DNA of 64,000 nucleotides, taken from FCB group bacterium. Lineage in GTDB: Bacteria > Zixibacteria > MSB-5A5 > GN15 > JAAZOE01. Below, piece after piece: positions 19,015-29,897 of the stretch (position 1 is its first letter; each line of letters starts with the position of its first letter). The position numbers were made by a program, and so were the translations under genes. The notes under the pieces were generated by a model. The model saw nothing but the letters and a program-made list of their open reading frames with translations. It made no database searches and had not been told where the DNA came from. The stretch is taken from the NCBI GenBank assembly GCA_024231695.1, contig JAAEQF010000587.1, forward strand, positions 1 through 64,000, written 5' to 3'.

Positions 19015-21795
19015 ATGGCTAGAACCTTAAAAACCATTTTTGATGTTTTGGCACGGGATGGTGCAACTCCTACGCTTAACCGTGTCACAGGCTCTTTTGG
19101 CTCTATGCGTAGAGCCGCTCGCAACGCTAACCAGGCGCTTGGTGGGATGAATGCATCTATTGCCCAAATGCAGCGAAGGGCACAATCCGCAATGGCTGGC
19201 GGCTTTATCGGTGCTGGGTTCATGAAAATAGGAGGGGGGCTCACGAAATTCGTCGCAGAAGCAGTGCGAGAATCTGGCGAACTTGAATATGAACTCGCAA
19301 CGTTGAGGGGGATATCAGGTGCTGCCGCTGATGAGATGGATCGACTCGCATCTGCCGCTGCACGTGCCGGCGTAGAAACCCAGTTTACACCAACGCAGGC
19401 GGTGCAAGGACTCCAGAGTCTAGCTCAACAGGGTTTTACCACAGCACAACAATTAGAGGGGCTGATGCCGTCTCTATTGCTTGCTGGTGCATCAGGTGGG
19501 AAAGTTCCACTAGCCGACGCGGCGAAGCTCACCGCGCAGGTAATCAAGGGGTTTGGTAGGGATGCGGAAGACGCAGGGCTGATGGTCGACCAAATGGTAA
19601 TGACAACCACCAAATCTGGTATGGCTATCGACGATTTGGCGGGGGCGATGCAATATGCTTCGTCTGCAGCTCAAAATATGGAAGTTGATTTCACTGATAC
19701 CTTGGCTACGTTGGGGCTCATCAAAAACGTCATACCTTCTGCAGAAGTTGCCGGCTCGGCGTTTCAAATTCTAACGGCTCGGCTTTCAAAGCCGCTAAAC
19801 CAGAAAAAATTGAAGAAGAATTTAGGAATAGACGTTATCGATAAGGCAACCGGAGAGTTCCGGGGATTTGGTGCTTTATTGCTCGATATAAGCGGGAAAT
19901 TTGCCAAAATGAAAGGTGGAAAGCGGGCCGGTCTCATCCAGGAGATCTTTGGTCCGAGGGGAATGAAAGGCATCATGCCGCTCATGACCCAGCTTGAAAA
20001 GGGCGTTACAACTCAAACCGGTGCAGTGTTAAAAGGACAGGCCGCGTGGAAATATTGGATGGACACCCTAGACCCAGATAAGGTCGACGGGTTCGCTAGT
20101 GCAATGAACGACATGAAACTTGACACTCTAAAGGGTCAAACTGAGCTCCTAACCGGTTCTTTCCTTACGTTCATGATAGAGATAGGCAAAGGAACAGCCC
20201 AATTTAGGAAAGGGTTTATAAAAGCGTTTCTCGGTGGGTTTAATACGTTTTTGTCGGTATTCCAGGAATTGCCAGAAGCTTTAAAAGCAGGATTTGCAGG
20301 ATTTTTAGAAATTGGTGGCGGTGTTCTCAAATTTATTGGTGTACTCCTTATCGCGAAGGCAGCGCTCGGATTATTCGGATTTAGTCTAAGCTCAGTTATA
20401 TTAGGGATCGGCAAAATGTTATTGCTGGCGGTACCGTTGACTATTTTCTTTAGTGGAATTGCGTTGGGTGCTTATGGAATTTACAGGGCAGTATCGACTA
20501 ATTTTGGGAGGGCTGAAAAGTCGTCAACATCCCTCGTAGATAAAATAAAATTGGGATACAAGGGGATTGTTGATATCGTCAAACAAGGTGGACTTTCGAA
20601 AGCTACCGAAAAGGAACTGGCGAAGATGAAAGATTCCGCCGGTATGTCAGCTTTCTTTAAAGGCTTTATTAAGGTTTGGCGCAACGCTAAGGCTTTTTTC
20701 AAAGGGGTTATCGCTGGGTTTGACAATGGACTTAAGCGGCTGGAAAAACCGTGGGGAAAATTTGTTGCGACAGTGACCAGAATTTTTTCGATTTGGACTG
20801 GCGGCGGTAAGAACGCCATAAATACGACTGATAAATGGACTAGGAAAGGCGAAGCCTTCGGAGATGTCCTGGTAGGTTTAAGCGAAGTAACCCTCGAACT
20901 CATGACTAAATTTGTTGAGTTTGGAGAGAAGGTCTCAAAATCGATGGAAGGGGTGACTGTAGACGAAGTCATCGACGGGTTCGCGACACTACTTAATACT
21001 ATTGCAGCAACGGGGAAAGCGGTCATGGCTGTCGGTCGACTATTCAATGTAGTGGGAACTATAATCGGAGAATATTTTGGGGGACTAGTCGTATATTGGA
21101 CCGCTGTTCTTGATAAGATAAAAGCAGAATTTAGCAAGGATATATTATGGTTTCAACAGAAGATAAATTCAGTATCTTTGAAGTTTGGCCAAGGGCCAGT
21201 TTTTGATATTGATCCAAATGAAATTAAAAAGATTGAACAACAAATAGCGTCTGCTGATGCTAGAATAAAACTCGGTTTTAATTTTGTTGGAGAGTCCTCA
21301 CTTTTAGACCCATCTCGACAACAAATTGGGCGTCAAGAAGCCGCTTATGGACACGCCTACAGATCGTTTGGAAAAACAGAATCATTAATTCAACAACGTA
21401 ATGCTATTATAAAGGCAATGAGGCGGGACACTCCGATGGCACTTGGTGGCTTAAAAGGAGAATTTCGTAGTGTGGTTGCTGATAGAGATAAAGCGAAAGC
21501 TATGACGGCGACTAGTGATATCGCGTCTATCGTTAAAAAACTGGGGGCAAGACAGTCCGAAATAGTCGAACGTCAGCAGAGTAGTAGCTTTGATGAATCA
21601 ACGAAATTAGAGCGAAAAATGCTATCGACTGAATTGGCGGCGATTAAAGAGATATTGAAAATGAGGCAAAACATCCGAGTATCTGCCGACGTCGACGGCA
21701 AGCGGCTATTTGAACTTTACAACGAAAAAGCGGCTGAAGATAAAGAGGATGATTTTAGCAATCCCAATATGACCCCAGTAACGCAGGGAGGTTAA
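19015..21795 (+). CDS. tail tape measure protein (TP901-type core)
   Basis: 926 aa; 'ELEYELATLRGISGAAADEMDRLASAAARAGVETQFTPTQAVQGLQSLAQQGFT...' typical tape-measure core, plus a hydrophobic central region. Confidence 0.9.
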   Translation: MARTLKTIFDVLARDGATPTLNRVTGSFGSMRRAARNANQALGGMNASIAQMQRRAQSAMAGGFIGAGFMKIGGGLTKFVAEAVRESGELEYELATLRGISGAAADEMDRLASAAARAGVETQFTPTQAVQGLQSLAQQGFTTAQQLEGLMPSLLLAGASGGKVPLADAAKLTAQVIKGFGRDAEDAGLMVDQMVMTTTKSGMAIDDLAGAMQYASSAAQNMEVDFTDTLATLGLIKNVIPSAEVAGSAFQILTARLSKPLNQKKLKKNLGIDVIDKATGEFRGFGALLLDISGKFAKMKGGKRAGLIQEIFGPRGMKGIMPLMTQLEKGVTTQTGAVLKGQAAWKYWMDTLDPDKVDGFASAMNDMKLDTLKGQTELLTGSFLTFMIEIGKGTAQFRKGFIKAFLGGFNTFLSVFQELPEALKAGFAGFLEIGGGVLKFIGVLLIAKAALGLFGFSLSSVILGIGKMLLLAVPLTIFFSGIALGAYGIYRAVSTNFGRAEKSSTSLVDKIKLGYKGIVDIVKQGGLSKATEKELAKMKDSAGMSAFFKGFIKVWRNAKAFFKGVIAGFDNGLKRLEKPWGKFVATVTRIFSIWTGGGKNAINTTDKWTRKGEAFGDVLVGLSEVTLELMTKFVEFGEKVSKSMEGVTVDEVIDGFATLLNTIAATGKAVMAVGRLFNVVGTIIGEYFGGLVVYWTAVLDKIKAEFSKDILWFQQKINSVSLKFGQGPVFDIDPNEIKKIEQQIASADARIKLGFNFVGESSLLDPSRQQIGRQEAAYGHAYRSFGKTESLIQQRNAIIKAMRRDTPMALGGLKGEFRSVVADRDKAKAMTATSDIASIVKKLGARQSEIVERQQSSSFDESTKLERKMLSTELAAIKEILKMRQNIRVSADVDGKRLFELYNEKAAEDKEDDFSNPNMTPVTQGG

Positions 21796-21797
21796 TT

Positions 21798-22328
21798 ATG
21801 ACAGATGTTCCGACTGAAGTAAGAACAACAATTCTCAATGTTGATACGGGCAAGGGAATTATGCTTCAGTACGAACCGGAGGTGATATCCGGAAGTGTAC
21901 AGGCTCAATATAATGCTGATCCATCGTTATCCGGCACACACGAGAACATGAAGTTTTCACACACTGCTAATGAAACGTTTGAACTCGAAATGAGATGGAA
22001 TCGCATACATCTTTCCGCGTTAACTGGGAAGACAACTGACGAGTGTGATCGTATAATTTCAGATGCTCGTTCGTTTGTCCGTTCTTTGTTACAGCCATCG
22101 AGGCTTGTCTTAGATGTAGTTGGTGGTGAAACACCGTTGCTGATTGTCAAGTGCCCTGGAGTGTTTGAAGTATACGCAAGGATGATGAATATTGGCTGGG
22201 ATGCGATGACTAGGGATCCCAAAAATGGAAGCCCGTTGCAACTTGTAATGAGGGGGACTTTTAAAGAGGATCCGCAGTATCGGTACCATTCTGATGATAT
22301 AATCGACATTGGATACGAAAGGATATAA
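21798..22328 (+). CDS. tail/baseplate protein, tube-initiator-like
   Basis: 176 aa between tape measure and LysM protein; synteny only. Confidence 0.5.
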   Translation: MTDVPTEVRTTILNVDTGKGIMLQYEPEVISGSVQAQYNADPSLSGTHENMKFSHTANETFELEMRWNRIHLSALTGKTTDECDRIISDARSFVRSLLQPSRLVLDVVGGETPLLIVKCPGVFEVYARMMNIGWDAMTRDPKNGSPLQLVMRGTFKEDPQYRYHSDDIIDIGYERI

Positions 22329-22330
22329 CA

Positions 22331-22675
22331 GTGGCAACACTCTGGGAATATAGCCATTATCAATTTTCTTTCGAGCGTTACGATGAACGCGCACGGCTTT
22401 ATACTACCGAGTACGAACCATTTACTTATCAGGATCTGCCAGATAATATCGAACATGAAGTAATGGACGGTGACACATGGCATTCTATCGCACACAAATA
22501 TTGGTCGCCGATTTTTGAATCGAATAATCTTTGGATATACATTGCTGATTTTCAGACTCAGGCAGTTGTCGATCCATTTATAACGCTTAAAGCCGGTACT
22601 ATTGTTGTTGTCCCGTCACGAAATACATTGTTCACTAAAATTCTAAACCCCGACCGGAGAAATATCGTTGGTTAA
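22331..22675 (+). CDS. LysM-domain tail protein (gpX-like)
   Basis: GTG start; 'EHEVMDGDTWHSIAHKYWSPIFESNNLWIYIADFQ...LKAGTIVVVPS' LysM-like. Confidence 0.75.
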   Translation: MATLWEYSHYQFSFERYDERARLYTTEYEPFTYQDLPDNIEHEVMDGDTWHSIAHKYWSPIFESNNLWIYIADFQTQAVVDPFITLKAGTIVVVPSRNTLFTKILNPDRRNIVG

Positions 22676-23996
22676 ATGGAGGACACCGGTTGTTTCGCTG
22701 AGCCTCGTTAATTCTGACGAGGGGGATGACGGATTGCTTGATTTTGCACAAGATCGGCTCACGTCATTTGTGTTTAGAGATCGAGAAAGTAAAATCGATG
22801 TGTGCGAAGTCACATTTTCCAACTATGACAAAAAGCTTCTTGATGAGCCGCGATTGAAAGCTGGACAAGAATTTTTAGTGCAATGGGGATACCCTGACAA
22901 CATGTCAAGGATCTATAGCATGATTGTCAAAAAATCTCACGAGAGCGGAACAAATTTTACCGTGAAGATGAAAGGCAAAGCCGTTTCTCTCGACAAGGGA
23001 AGGAATCATCGTCAGTGGCAGGGGATGAGAGATTCAGACGTGGCGATGGAGATATTGAGAGAACATAATTACGACGGGCTAACACTTGACGTCGTTCAGA
23101 CGGAAGTCGTTTACCCTACGATCACGCAATCCACATCTGATGCACGTTTTATTCAAAAACTATCAAAAAGAAATCGCTTTCGATGGTGGATCGATGCATC
23201 AGGTGCCCATTTCAGGCCTAGAAAAAATGATGCGACACCTTATAAATGGTACACATATCGCGGCCATTTTGATGGAGACGGTGAAATTCTGTCTCCCGGA
23301 CCAAATATCGAGACGAATTTTGCATCAGATATTGCTAGAATAAAGATTAAAGGGATTGATCCATACACACTTGAAGAGGTTATAGCGGAGCAAGGCATCG
23401 CTGGCGGCACCGCAGAAGAAAATTACGCCGTTTCTCTAGGCGAAGAACAAGAAATTGGTGATCCAGATAACCTAGAAAGCAACAGGCAGGGAAACGTCAC
23501 AAGAACAGAAGAGATAAACATAGGGTTGGCCACACAATCGGAAGTGAATGCAAAGGCTGAGGCAGTCTATCGGGAAGTGTCGGAACGTCGGTACAAAATG
23601 AGTCTGCCAGTTGATGGAGATCCGCAGCTTGGTGCAAAGACTTTGATTGGTTTACGTAATTATTCCGAATCGAGTTCAGGACTATATTATGTAAAAGAAG
23701 TTGAACACCAGATCCAACCTGGGCGGTATCGTTGTGATTGCAAAACGGTGCGAGATGCAACGGGGAGAACATATCTAAAAAAAAAATTTGGTGTTGGAAA
23801 AAAGAACCAGTCAAAAGATCCTGGTGGTTCAAGCGGCCCTCCGTCAACAAAAAAATTGGAACGCACTTTGACAACTAGGAAAGGGCCGAACGGCGAGACA
23901 GAGTGGGTCTATGCATTCGTAAAAGAGGGAACAAACCAGGTAGTCAAAACCGCAGAAGTTTCGGAAAAACAGAAGGCGCAGCTGGATGGAAGATAG
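22668..23996 (+). CDS. baseplate hub, late control gpD / gp27-like
   Basis: 'FVFRDRESKIDVCEVTFSNYD...QWGYP...STSDARFIQKLSKRNRFRWWIDASGAHFRPR' typical of gpD/VgrG N-terminal hub proteins. Confidence 0.8.
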   Translation: MVKWRTPVVSLSLVNSDEGDDGLLDFAQDRLTSFVFRDRESKIDVCEVTFSNYDKKLLDEPRLKAGQEFLVQWGYPDNMSRIYSMIVKKSHESGTNFTVKMKGKAVSLDKGRNHRQWQGMRDSDVAMEILREHNYDGLTLDVVQTEVVYPTITQSTSDARFIQKLSKRNRFRWWIDASGAHFRPRKNDATPYKWYTYRGHFDGDGEILSPGPNIETNFASDIARIKIKGIDPYTLEEVIAEQGIAGGTAEENYAVSLGEEQEIGDPDNLESNRQGNVTRTEEINIGLATQSEVNAKAEAVYREVSERRYKMSLPVDGDPQLGAKTLIGLRNYSESSSGLYYVKEVEHQIQPGRYRCDCKTVRDATGRTYLKKKFGVGKKNQSKDPGGSSGPPSTKKLERTLTTRKGPNGETEWVYAFVKEGTNQVVKTAEVSEKQKAQLDGR

Positions 23997-24005
23997 GGGC
24001 ACAGC

Positions 24006-24590
24006 ATGGTAGAGAATGCACCATTAAACGGTCCATTTTTGGGTTTTATTGTCAAGCGGGAACAAGATCCACCTAATGATCCAGAAGCGGCTAACATGGA
24101 TGTGCTTGGTCGTGTCAAAGTCCGCGTACCTGGGAAGTGGGCAGAATCAGCATGGGCTTGGCCACTTGGCTTTGGTGGGTCTGCACAATGGGGCAAAAAT
24201 GTCGTCCCCCCTATGGGCGCAACGGTCGCGATCTGGGCAGTAGAAGGCGACGAAGACAAGTTATTTTACGTTCCAGCGAACCATGCAAAAGAAATGACAT
24301 TCCCAGAGTTTGAGCATCCGGATATTATCGTGATGGGGGATAAGTTTTTGCGTTTGATTTACGACCGCAGAGACGGACAACGATATGCCGCTGCACAGGT
24401 AGTGAAAGAGGTGAACGGAGAGGAGAGCTTGATTTGTGAGGTGCGCTTTGATATCGAAGGAAATTCCGTGCGGATTAGGTCTGAGACCGCAATGGTTATT
24501 GAAAGCGGGGGGCATCTTTCTATTGAAGCTGACGGGGATATCGAAATCGGAGGCCGGAAATTGGCCCGTAAATCTGGGATGATAGACTGA
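24006..24590 (+). CDS. baseplate spike (gpV/gp5 OB-fold-like)
   Basis: 'LGRVKVRVPGKWAESAWAWPLGFGGSAQWGKNVVPPMGATVAIWAVEGDEDKLFYVPA' OB-fold spike signature. Confidence 0.75.
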   Translation: MVENAPLNGPFLGFIVKREQDPPNDPEAANMDVLGRVKVRVPGKWAESAWAWPLGFGGSAQWGKNVVPPMGATVAIWAVEGDEDKLFYVPANHAKEMTFPEFEHPDIIVMGDKFLRLIYDRRDGQRYAAAQVVKEVNGEESLICEVRFDIEGNSVRIRSETAMVIESGGHLSIEADGDIEIGGRKLARKSGMID

Positions 24591-25378
24591 TGTCGTTTTC
24601 GTGGAATGTAGGAAATGATGTGATTTGTAACAATGTGCCGTCATTCTCTGGGCTTGACGACATTTGTTTCCCTGGAGGGGCGTGCCTTTCTTACGTGATG
24701 ACGTCTATTCAGTCGATCCCAAGTCCGACTGAAATACCGTTGCAATTTATGTCGCAACTAGGACCTGCGACAGCGTTTATACAGCCGTTTATGAACGTAC
24801 TTGATACGGTGATCGCCGTTTATAAATGCATCGACGGAATTGTTGATTTTGCGACGTCTCTAAATCCCTCTGAGTTGCTGGAGTGTGTCCCCAATCTCGT
24901 TGAGAAAATCAACGCGATGCTGACAATGATCCCTCAATTGTCTATCCCTCGAATGGTAATCTCCATGGTTAACGCACTAATTTCTCTACTAAGTGGGTTG
25001 TCGACGGATCTCCAGTACCTTGTTGATCGGTTGGACGCGATCGCCAGGGGGATTGATCGTGCGGCGGATCTGAATGACAACAAGAAAAAAGATTTTCTCG
25101 TTTGTGCTCAGGACACTATGAATGAGTCATTGTCAGCCACGGCGATGGCTATGCAGGCCGTCGGGCGGATAATTTTATTAGTTAATATATTTATGGGGTT
25201 ATTTGGGGGCCCGGAGATCCCGTGCTTCGGCGAAATTTTGGACGGCGCGACTGCTGACGTACTGCAGCCAATAATCGATATTATTGATGCTTTGGTGGAT
25301 TTACTACAACAGCTCGTTGATATGGTACCAGACCCAATCGCCGCGCTTACAAAGGTGCTTGGAGATACAAAATGTTGA
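24590..25378 (+). CDS. baseplate-module protein, hydrophobic helical
   Basis: 262 aa between spike and gp25; hydrophobic helices. Confidence 0.55.
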   Translation: MSFSWNVGNDVICNNVPSFSGLDDICFPGGACLSYVMTSIQSIPSPTEIPLQFMSQLGPATAFIQPFMNVLDTVIAVYKCIDGIVDFATSLNPSELLECVPNLVEKINAMLTMIPQLSIPRMVISMVNALISLLSGLSTDLQYLVDRLDAIARGIDRAADLNDNKKKDFLVCAQDTMNESLSATAMAMQAVGRIILLVNIFMGLFGGPEIPCFGEILDGATADVLQPIIDIIDALVDLLQQLVDMVPDPIAALTKVLGDTKC

Positions 25379-25755
25379 GAAAGGATATAATAGGCTTAAG
25401 GTTTCCCGTGCAGCTTGACGGTAAAGGTGATTTGGCATCACTGACCGGAAAAAAATTGGAAGACGCAGATAATAAATTTTTGATTTCGATAGAGCGCGGC
25501 GAAATACCTTGGGACGGGAACAAAGGGACAAGGCTGAGAGAGCTACTACATAGCAAAGTAGCTAACGCATTGGTAGTCCAGGCAATAGCTTTTCGCGAGG
25601 CCACCGATGTAATTAACACATACAACCCTAGATTTAGGGTCGTTAGCACTATCCCATCGTTCGAAGACAATTTGATTAGCATTTCGGTTCAATACGTGGA
25701 ACGTGCTAAAGTAGATCCAGAACGTAGGGCCGTTTCGATTGAGGTGAACCGATGA
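25372..25755 (+). CDS. gp25/gpW-like baseplate wedge protein
   Basis: 127 aa; 'DADNKFLISIERGEIPWDGNKGTRLRELLHSK' typical of the gpW/gp25 family. Confidence 0.8.
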   Translation: MLRKDIIGLRFPVQLDGKGDLASLTGKKLEDADNKFLISIERGEIPWDGNKGTRLRELLHSKVANALVVQAIAFREATDVINTYNPRFRVVSTIPSFEDNLISISVQYVERAKVDPERRAVSIEVNR

Positions 25756-27326
25756 CCGCGATATTCACAGAGGCATATAATTTTACAGAGAGGGATTTTA
25801 CCGCAGCGGATCTGAGGCTCCGGAGTCTCCAAAATTCTGTTTTCCCGGATATGACGGATCCGGATTCGCCAAACTTGATTAACTTGCTTAGGTCGTATTC
25901 TGCATGGATGTTGAGCCGAAATGATTTTTACATATCCAAAGCCGCGAGGGAAAGTTTTATCGCGACAATGCAGGAACGACGATCGGCTATTTATCACGGC
26001 CGGCGTCAGGGGTACACGTTGTCTGGAGCCGTTGCCGCTGCTGCTGATCTTACAGTTACAATCACGAATGGACCGATGCCAGCAAGTGTGACTTTTTCGC
26101 AAGGCGATATTGTAAAAACGCAAGAGGTGCCTATCCCAATAATCGGCGAAATCCAGTCTGAGGTTGTAATTGTTTCTGGAGAAACTACCGCAACTCTGGC
26201 GTGGAAACACGCCCAATCAAAACAGGATACCTACACAAGCACGGGTAAGAGACTCCAATACATGAAGCTACAAAATGCTCCGTATTTGGATGGTAGTGCA
26301 GAGTTTCAAACGGCAGCCGGGACTTGGACTGAGGTGCAAACTTTCCTGAATAGTGGACCGACAGATCGTCACTATAGGGTGATTGTTGATGAGGACGATT
26401 TTGGGTGGATTTATTTTGGAGACGACACAAACGGAGCGATTCCGCTAGGTACTTTCAATATTGATTATGAAATAGGAGGAGGCGAAAGCGGCAACGTTGC
26501 AGCGAACACGCTGACAAAATTTGCTAAAACATATACAGACGCGAACGGCAATCAAGTTGTTTTGACAGTGACCAATGCAGACAAGGCCGCCGGTGGTGAC
26601 AATAGAGAAACCGTCGCAGCGGCGAGGGTCAACATCCCAGAAAACAGGCGGCTTGGAGCTGGAACAATTACGAGGGAAGATTTCGAACTTAGGGCACTGA
26701 CCGTGAACAACGTTGCGAGAGCGCTCATGCTATCGAGTGGTGAGGATTACACCGTACCGGAAAATGAGGGTAGGCTGTATATCGTTCCTAACGGCGGGGG
26801 AACGGCGAGTTCATTGATTTTGGATGCGGTCGAAACATTGATAACCGTCACATACCCCCAACCGATATCATTTACTACTAGTGTCATTTCGGCCAGCTAT
26901 CTATCTGTGGATATCATGGCAGTGATTTATCTTGCTGCGGGGGCTAATGCAACATCGGTAAAAACGGATATTTTGAGTCGATTGAGTCATTATTTCGAGC
27001 CGATTGTTACTAGTGGAAGTCAATATATCGACGAGACAATAACGACGGACGCGGGGCTATCAGTTACGATTGGGATCGGGATGCCCAATCCATTTATTGA
27101 TTTTGGCTATAATTATAAGGACCAAGATGGAAATGCGGAGGGTGAAATACCGCTGAGTGACATTTATAATACTATTAGAGACACCGCCGGTGTTAGGAAA
27201 ATTGGAGATTCAGTGGACGCCTTCCTTTTGAACGGTGATCACTCCGATATTCCGATCAGCAATTACCAATTTCCGTCGCTAGGGGTCGTTACATTGATTA
27301 ACGGTACAACAGGGAATGAAATTTAA
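25752..27326 (+). CDS. baseplate J-like protein
   Basis: 524 aa; 'GGGESGNVAANTLTKF...VTNADKAAGGDNRETVAAARVNIPENRRLGAGTITREDFELRAL' is the gpJ core. Confidence 0.85.
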   Translation: MTAIFTEAYNFTERDFTAADLRLRSLQNSVFPDMTDPDSPNLINLLRSYSAWMLSRNDFYISKAARESFIATMQERRSAIYHGRRQGYTLSGAVAAAADLTVTITNGPMPASVTFSQGDIVKTQEVPIPIIGEIQSEVVIVSGETTATLAWKHAQSKQDTYTSTGKRLQYMKLQNAPYLDGSAEFQTAAGTWTEVQTFLNSGPTDRHYRVIVDEDDFGWIYFGDDTNGAIPLGTFNIDYEIGGGESGNVAANTLTKFAKTYTDANGNQVVLTVTNADKAAGGDNRETVAAARVNIPENRRLGAGTITREDFELRALTVNNVARALMLSSGEDYTVPENEGRLYIVPNGGGTASSLILDAVETLITVTYPQPISFTTSVISASYLSVDIMAVIYLAAGANATSVKTDILSRLSHYFEPIVTSGSQYIDETITTDAGLSVTIGIGMPNPFIDFGYNYKDQDGNAEGEIPLSDIYNTIRDTAGVRKIGDSVDAFLLNGDHSDIPISNYQFPSLGVVTLINGTTGNEI

Positions 27327-29896
27327 TGGTTTTGGAATTTCAAAACAAAGATTTTTCAATCGCTGGTCCAGGTCCCGGACAAGCCGAAGACTGGATATTG
27401 ACGGCGTTTTTGCAGCTCCCCGGATTCGCCAAATTCAAAGTTTTTGGCGGGCTTTCTTTGGAGGAGACTTTCGAGTGGTATGACGCTTACGCTATTCTAT
27501 GGAGTGGCGTTGAACCATATGATTTCAGTTCAAAACTTGAGTTAACTATCGTAGCCGTCGGGACGACACCGGACAATTATTTTGAAGTTGTGGGAGACGT
27601 GCGAAGGCTACTTCCTCCATCGGCATGTTTCCAGGTGACCGGTACCGTTCCGGATCAAACGAATCTTGATGCTTATTGGATAGTCGAGAGTATCGAGATG
27701 AACGGGGTGAATACCAGAATTTACGTCACCGAGGAAGTGTTGGCCGATGTGCCGGCCGAAATTTATATCCCGCCAATTATCTACTTTAATATTGATAACT
27801 ACGGCTGGGGAGCACGCCTTACGTCAGGCGCGACATACCCGATTGCGCCGTTTACCGGTGGGGAAGTTCTAGAACTTCAAATTAATCACGGTGCAACCCA
27901 GTCAATCACTTTTTCCGGTGGGGAGACGACCGCCCAGAATGTTGTGGATTTATTGAATTCGCAGTTCGTTACATTGTTGATCGATTCCGACGTTGTCGCT
28001 GAGCTTTCAAGCGGTGTACCGATTATAAAAACGAAAGCACAATCAACTGGAAATTATCTACAAGTGCTCGGTGGAACTGCAAACACGTCTTTGCAATTCC
28101 CCACATACGATCATTTTGGATTTGGGCAATTTGCCCAACTTTTTGACATATATTGGGAAGATGCTGCAGCGGTGACAGCTGAGGAATTATCCGCGTATTT
28201 CAAGCAGTACGTCGAACACGGCGATTTCCACGGCCGAGAATCTCAAAGCGGTGGGAATGTCATGGTTAGGTCTGAGAAGGCCGGGGACGTGGCAACGTGC
28301 CAGGTGTGGGGGTACTACGGCGAGATTATGACATTAGCTACTTGGCCGATTGCGGCTAGGTCGCCAGCAAATAACACTCTGAATATTTCCTTTGACGGCG
28401 AGGCACCAGTTGCCGTCGTCATGACTGTAGGAGCTACGACGGCCGAGGAAATCAAGGACGACATCAGGCTCGCTATTGCATCAACGGATTCCAGCGGCGT
28501 TGTCACTATTGCCGATAATGGACAATTAATTATAAGTGGTCCACTAAGTGTGCAGGTTATTTCAGGCACAGCAATAACGGATCTTGGCCTCCATACAAAT
28601 ATTATCTACGGCAATAATCACGCTCACTCAACGTTGGGTTTTACGTCGGATGTCGCGACGGGAAAAGACGAGATTGGCTTTTTTTCGGCGTTTGATATGG
28701 TCGCTGCAATCGCGGCTAATTTCGCAGGTGGAACAACAATCCAGTCCACGTTTGATTCTTTTGAGTGGACAAGCGTTGTGGATAGCCTGGACAGGGCAAC
28801 AACGTTTGAAGCGGCGGTCAAGAGCTGGGCGGAATGGTTACACCGTGGGGCTATCAATTCAGTGACGATTGGATCCAAAACATTCGTTTTTGCGGGGTTA
28901 AAAGAGGATTATTTCTATGTCGGTGTTAAATGCCTCGTTCAGGGATCGACTGGAAACGATAAGGAATATACCGTTGCAACCGTGTCTCAGGGCGGGGGTG
29001 GAACTACCATCACAGTTGTTGAGGACATACCGGACTCGACGGCTGATGGGGAAATTTATCCGCTGATTTTTCCAAACGGAATCGAAGATTTCGACCAAGG
29101 GTGGGATTGTACTTTCTTGAGCAACCCGGACGACCAGCCACACTGGTTTTTTGATGGCGTTTTAGTTGGCGACACGGTGGATTTTCCGCTCAACGTTGCG
29201 TCTAACCGAGATGAGATGTGGATATATGTTGGCTCTGAGACAAACTTGGTACACATCACTATTGCCGCTGGCATTTACGACGACGCTGGCGCTTTAGTAT
29301 CCGAGATGAACGCTAGATTTTCGGCGGCGTCTAGTGCACAGCTTGAATTTTCGGTGCGTGATGAGAGCACAGATAATACGAGTGCTAAAATAGCGTTTGG
29401 ATGGAGTGGCTCAGGGACAGCTGCAGAAGAATTCTTTTTCGTCAACCGTCACGGCCAATATGAAGGGTTGGACATTCGCGAAACTATCGGAATGCTTAAT
29501 TTTGTGAGTGGGATTATTTTAAGAATTAAAGTTCCGTCTCATTGGTTTGAACATGTTGGCGGCGTTCCCCACGGGACGACACCAAATCAATGGGCAGATG
29601 ATACGGAATTATTTGAAGTTGATCCGGATAGTCGGTTTTCATATACAATCCAAACCACTCCAGCTGGTGAAACTGTTGTTATCCCGGAGGGTTCGGATTT
29701 CGCGCTATTTAACAAGGACGTTGCACAAGCCAATTCGGCGTACGAGGCGTTTATTCCGGAGGCGTGGGGCGGTGAATTACTTGAGACGGCCGCAGCAGAT
29801 CCGTCTACATTTTCGGATACATTGACCGTAGCAATATTTGATACAGACCAACCGACGCCAGAAGACGTCGAGGATTTTGAAGAAGGGTGGCCATAA
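27326..29896 (+). CDS. baseplate/tail protein with about three IN-motif-like domains
   Basis: 856 aa; ATGG overlap with gpJ; three internal copies of the recurrent beta domain. Confidence 0.6.
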   Translation: MVLEFQNKDFSIAGPGPGQAEDWILTAFLQLPGFAKFKVFGGLSLEETFEWYDAYAILWSGVEPYDFSSKLELTIVAVGTTPDNYFEVVGDVRRLLPPSACFQVTGTVPDQTNLDAYWIVESIEMNGVNTRIYVTEEVLADVPAEIYIPPIIYFNIDNYGWGARLTSGATYPIAPFTGGEVLELQINHGATQSITFSGGETTAQNVVDLLNSQFVTLLIDSDVVAELSSGVPIIKTKAQSTGNYLQVLGGTANTSLQFPTYDHFGFGQFAQLFDIYWEDAAAVTAEELSAYFKQYVEHGDFHGRESQSGGNVMVRSEKAGDVATCQVWGYYGEIMTLATWPIAARSPANNTLNISFDGEAPVAVVMTVGATTAEEIKDDIRLAIASTDSSGVVTIADNGQLIISGPLSVQVISGTAITDLGLHTNIIYGNNHAHSTLGFTSDVATGKDEIGFFSAFDMVAAIAANFAGGTTIQSTFDSFEWTSVVDSLDRATTFEAAVKSWAEWLHRGAINSVTIGSKTFVFAGLKEDYFYVGVKCLVQGSTGNDKEYTVATVSQGGGGTTITVVEDIPDSTADGEIYPLIFPNGIEDFDQGWDCTFLSNPDDQPHWFFDGVLVGDTVDFPLNVASNRDEMWIYVGSETNLVHITIAAGIYDDAGALVSEMNARFSAASSAQLEFSVRDESTDNTSAKIAFGWSGSGTAAEEFFFVNRHGQYEGLDIRETIGMLNFVSGIILRIKVPSHWFEHVGGVPHGTTPNQWADDTELFEVDPDSRFSYTIQTTPAGETVVIPEGSDFALFNKDVAQANSAYEAFIPEAWGGELLETAAADPSTFSDTLTVAIFDTDQPTPEDVEDFEEGWP

Positions 29897-29897
29897 A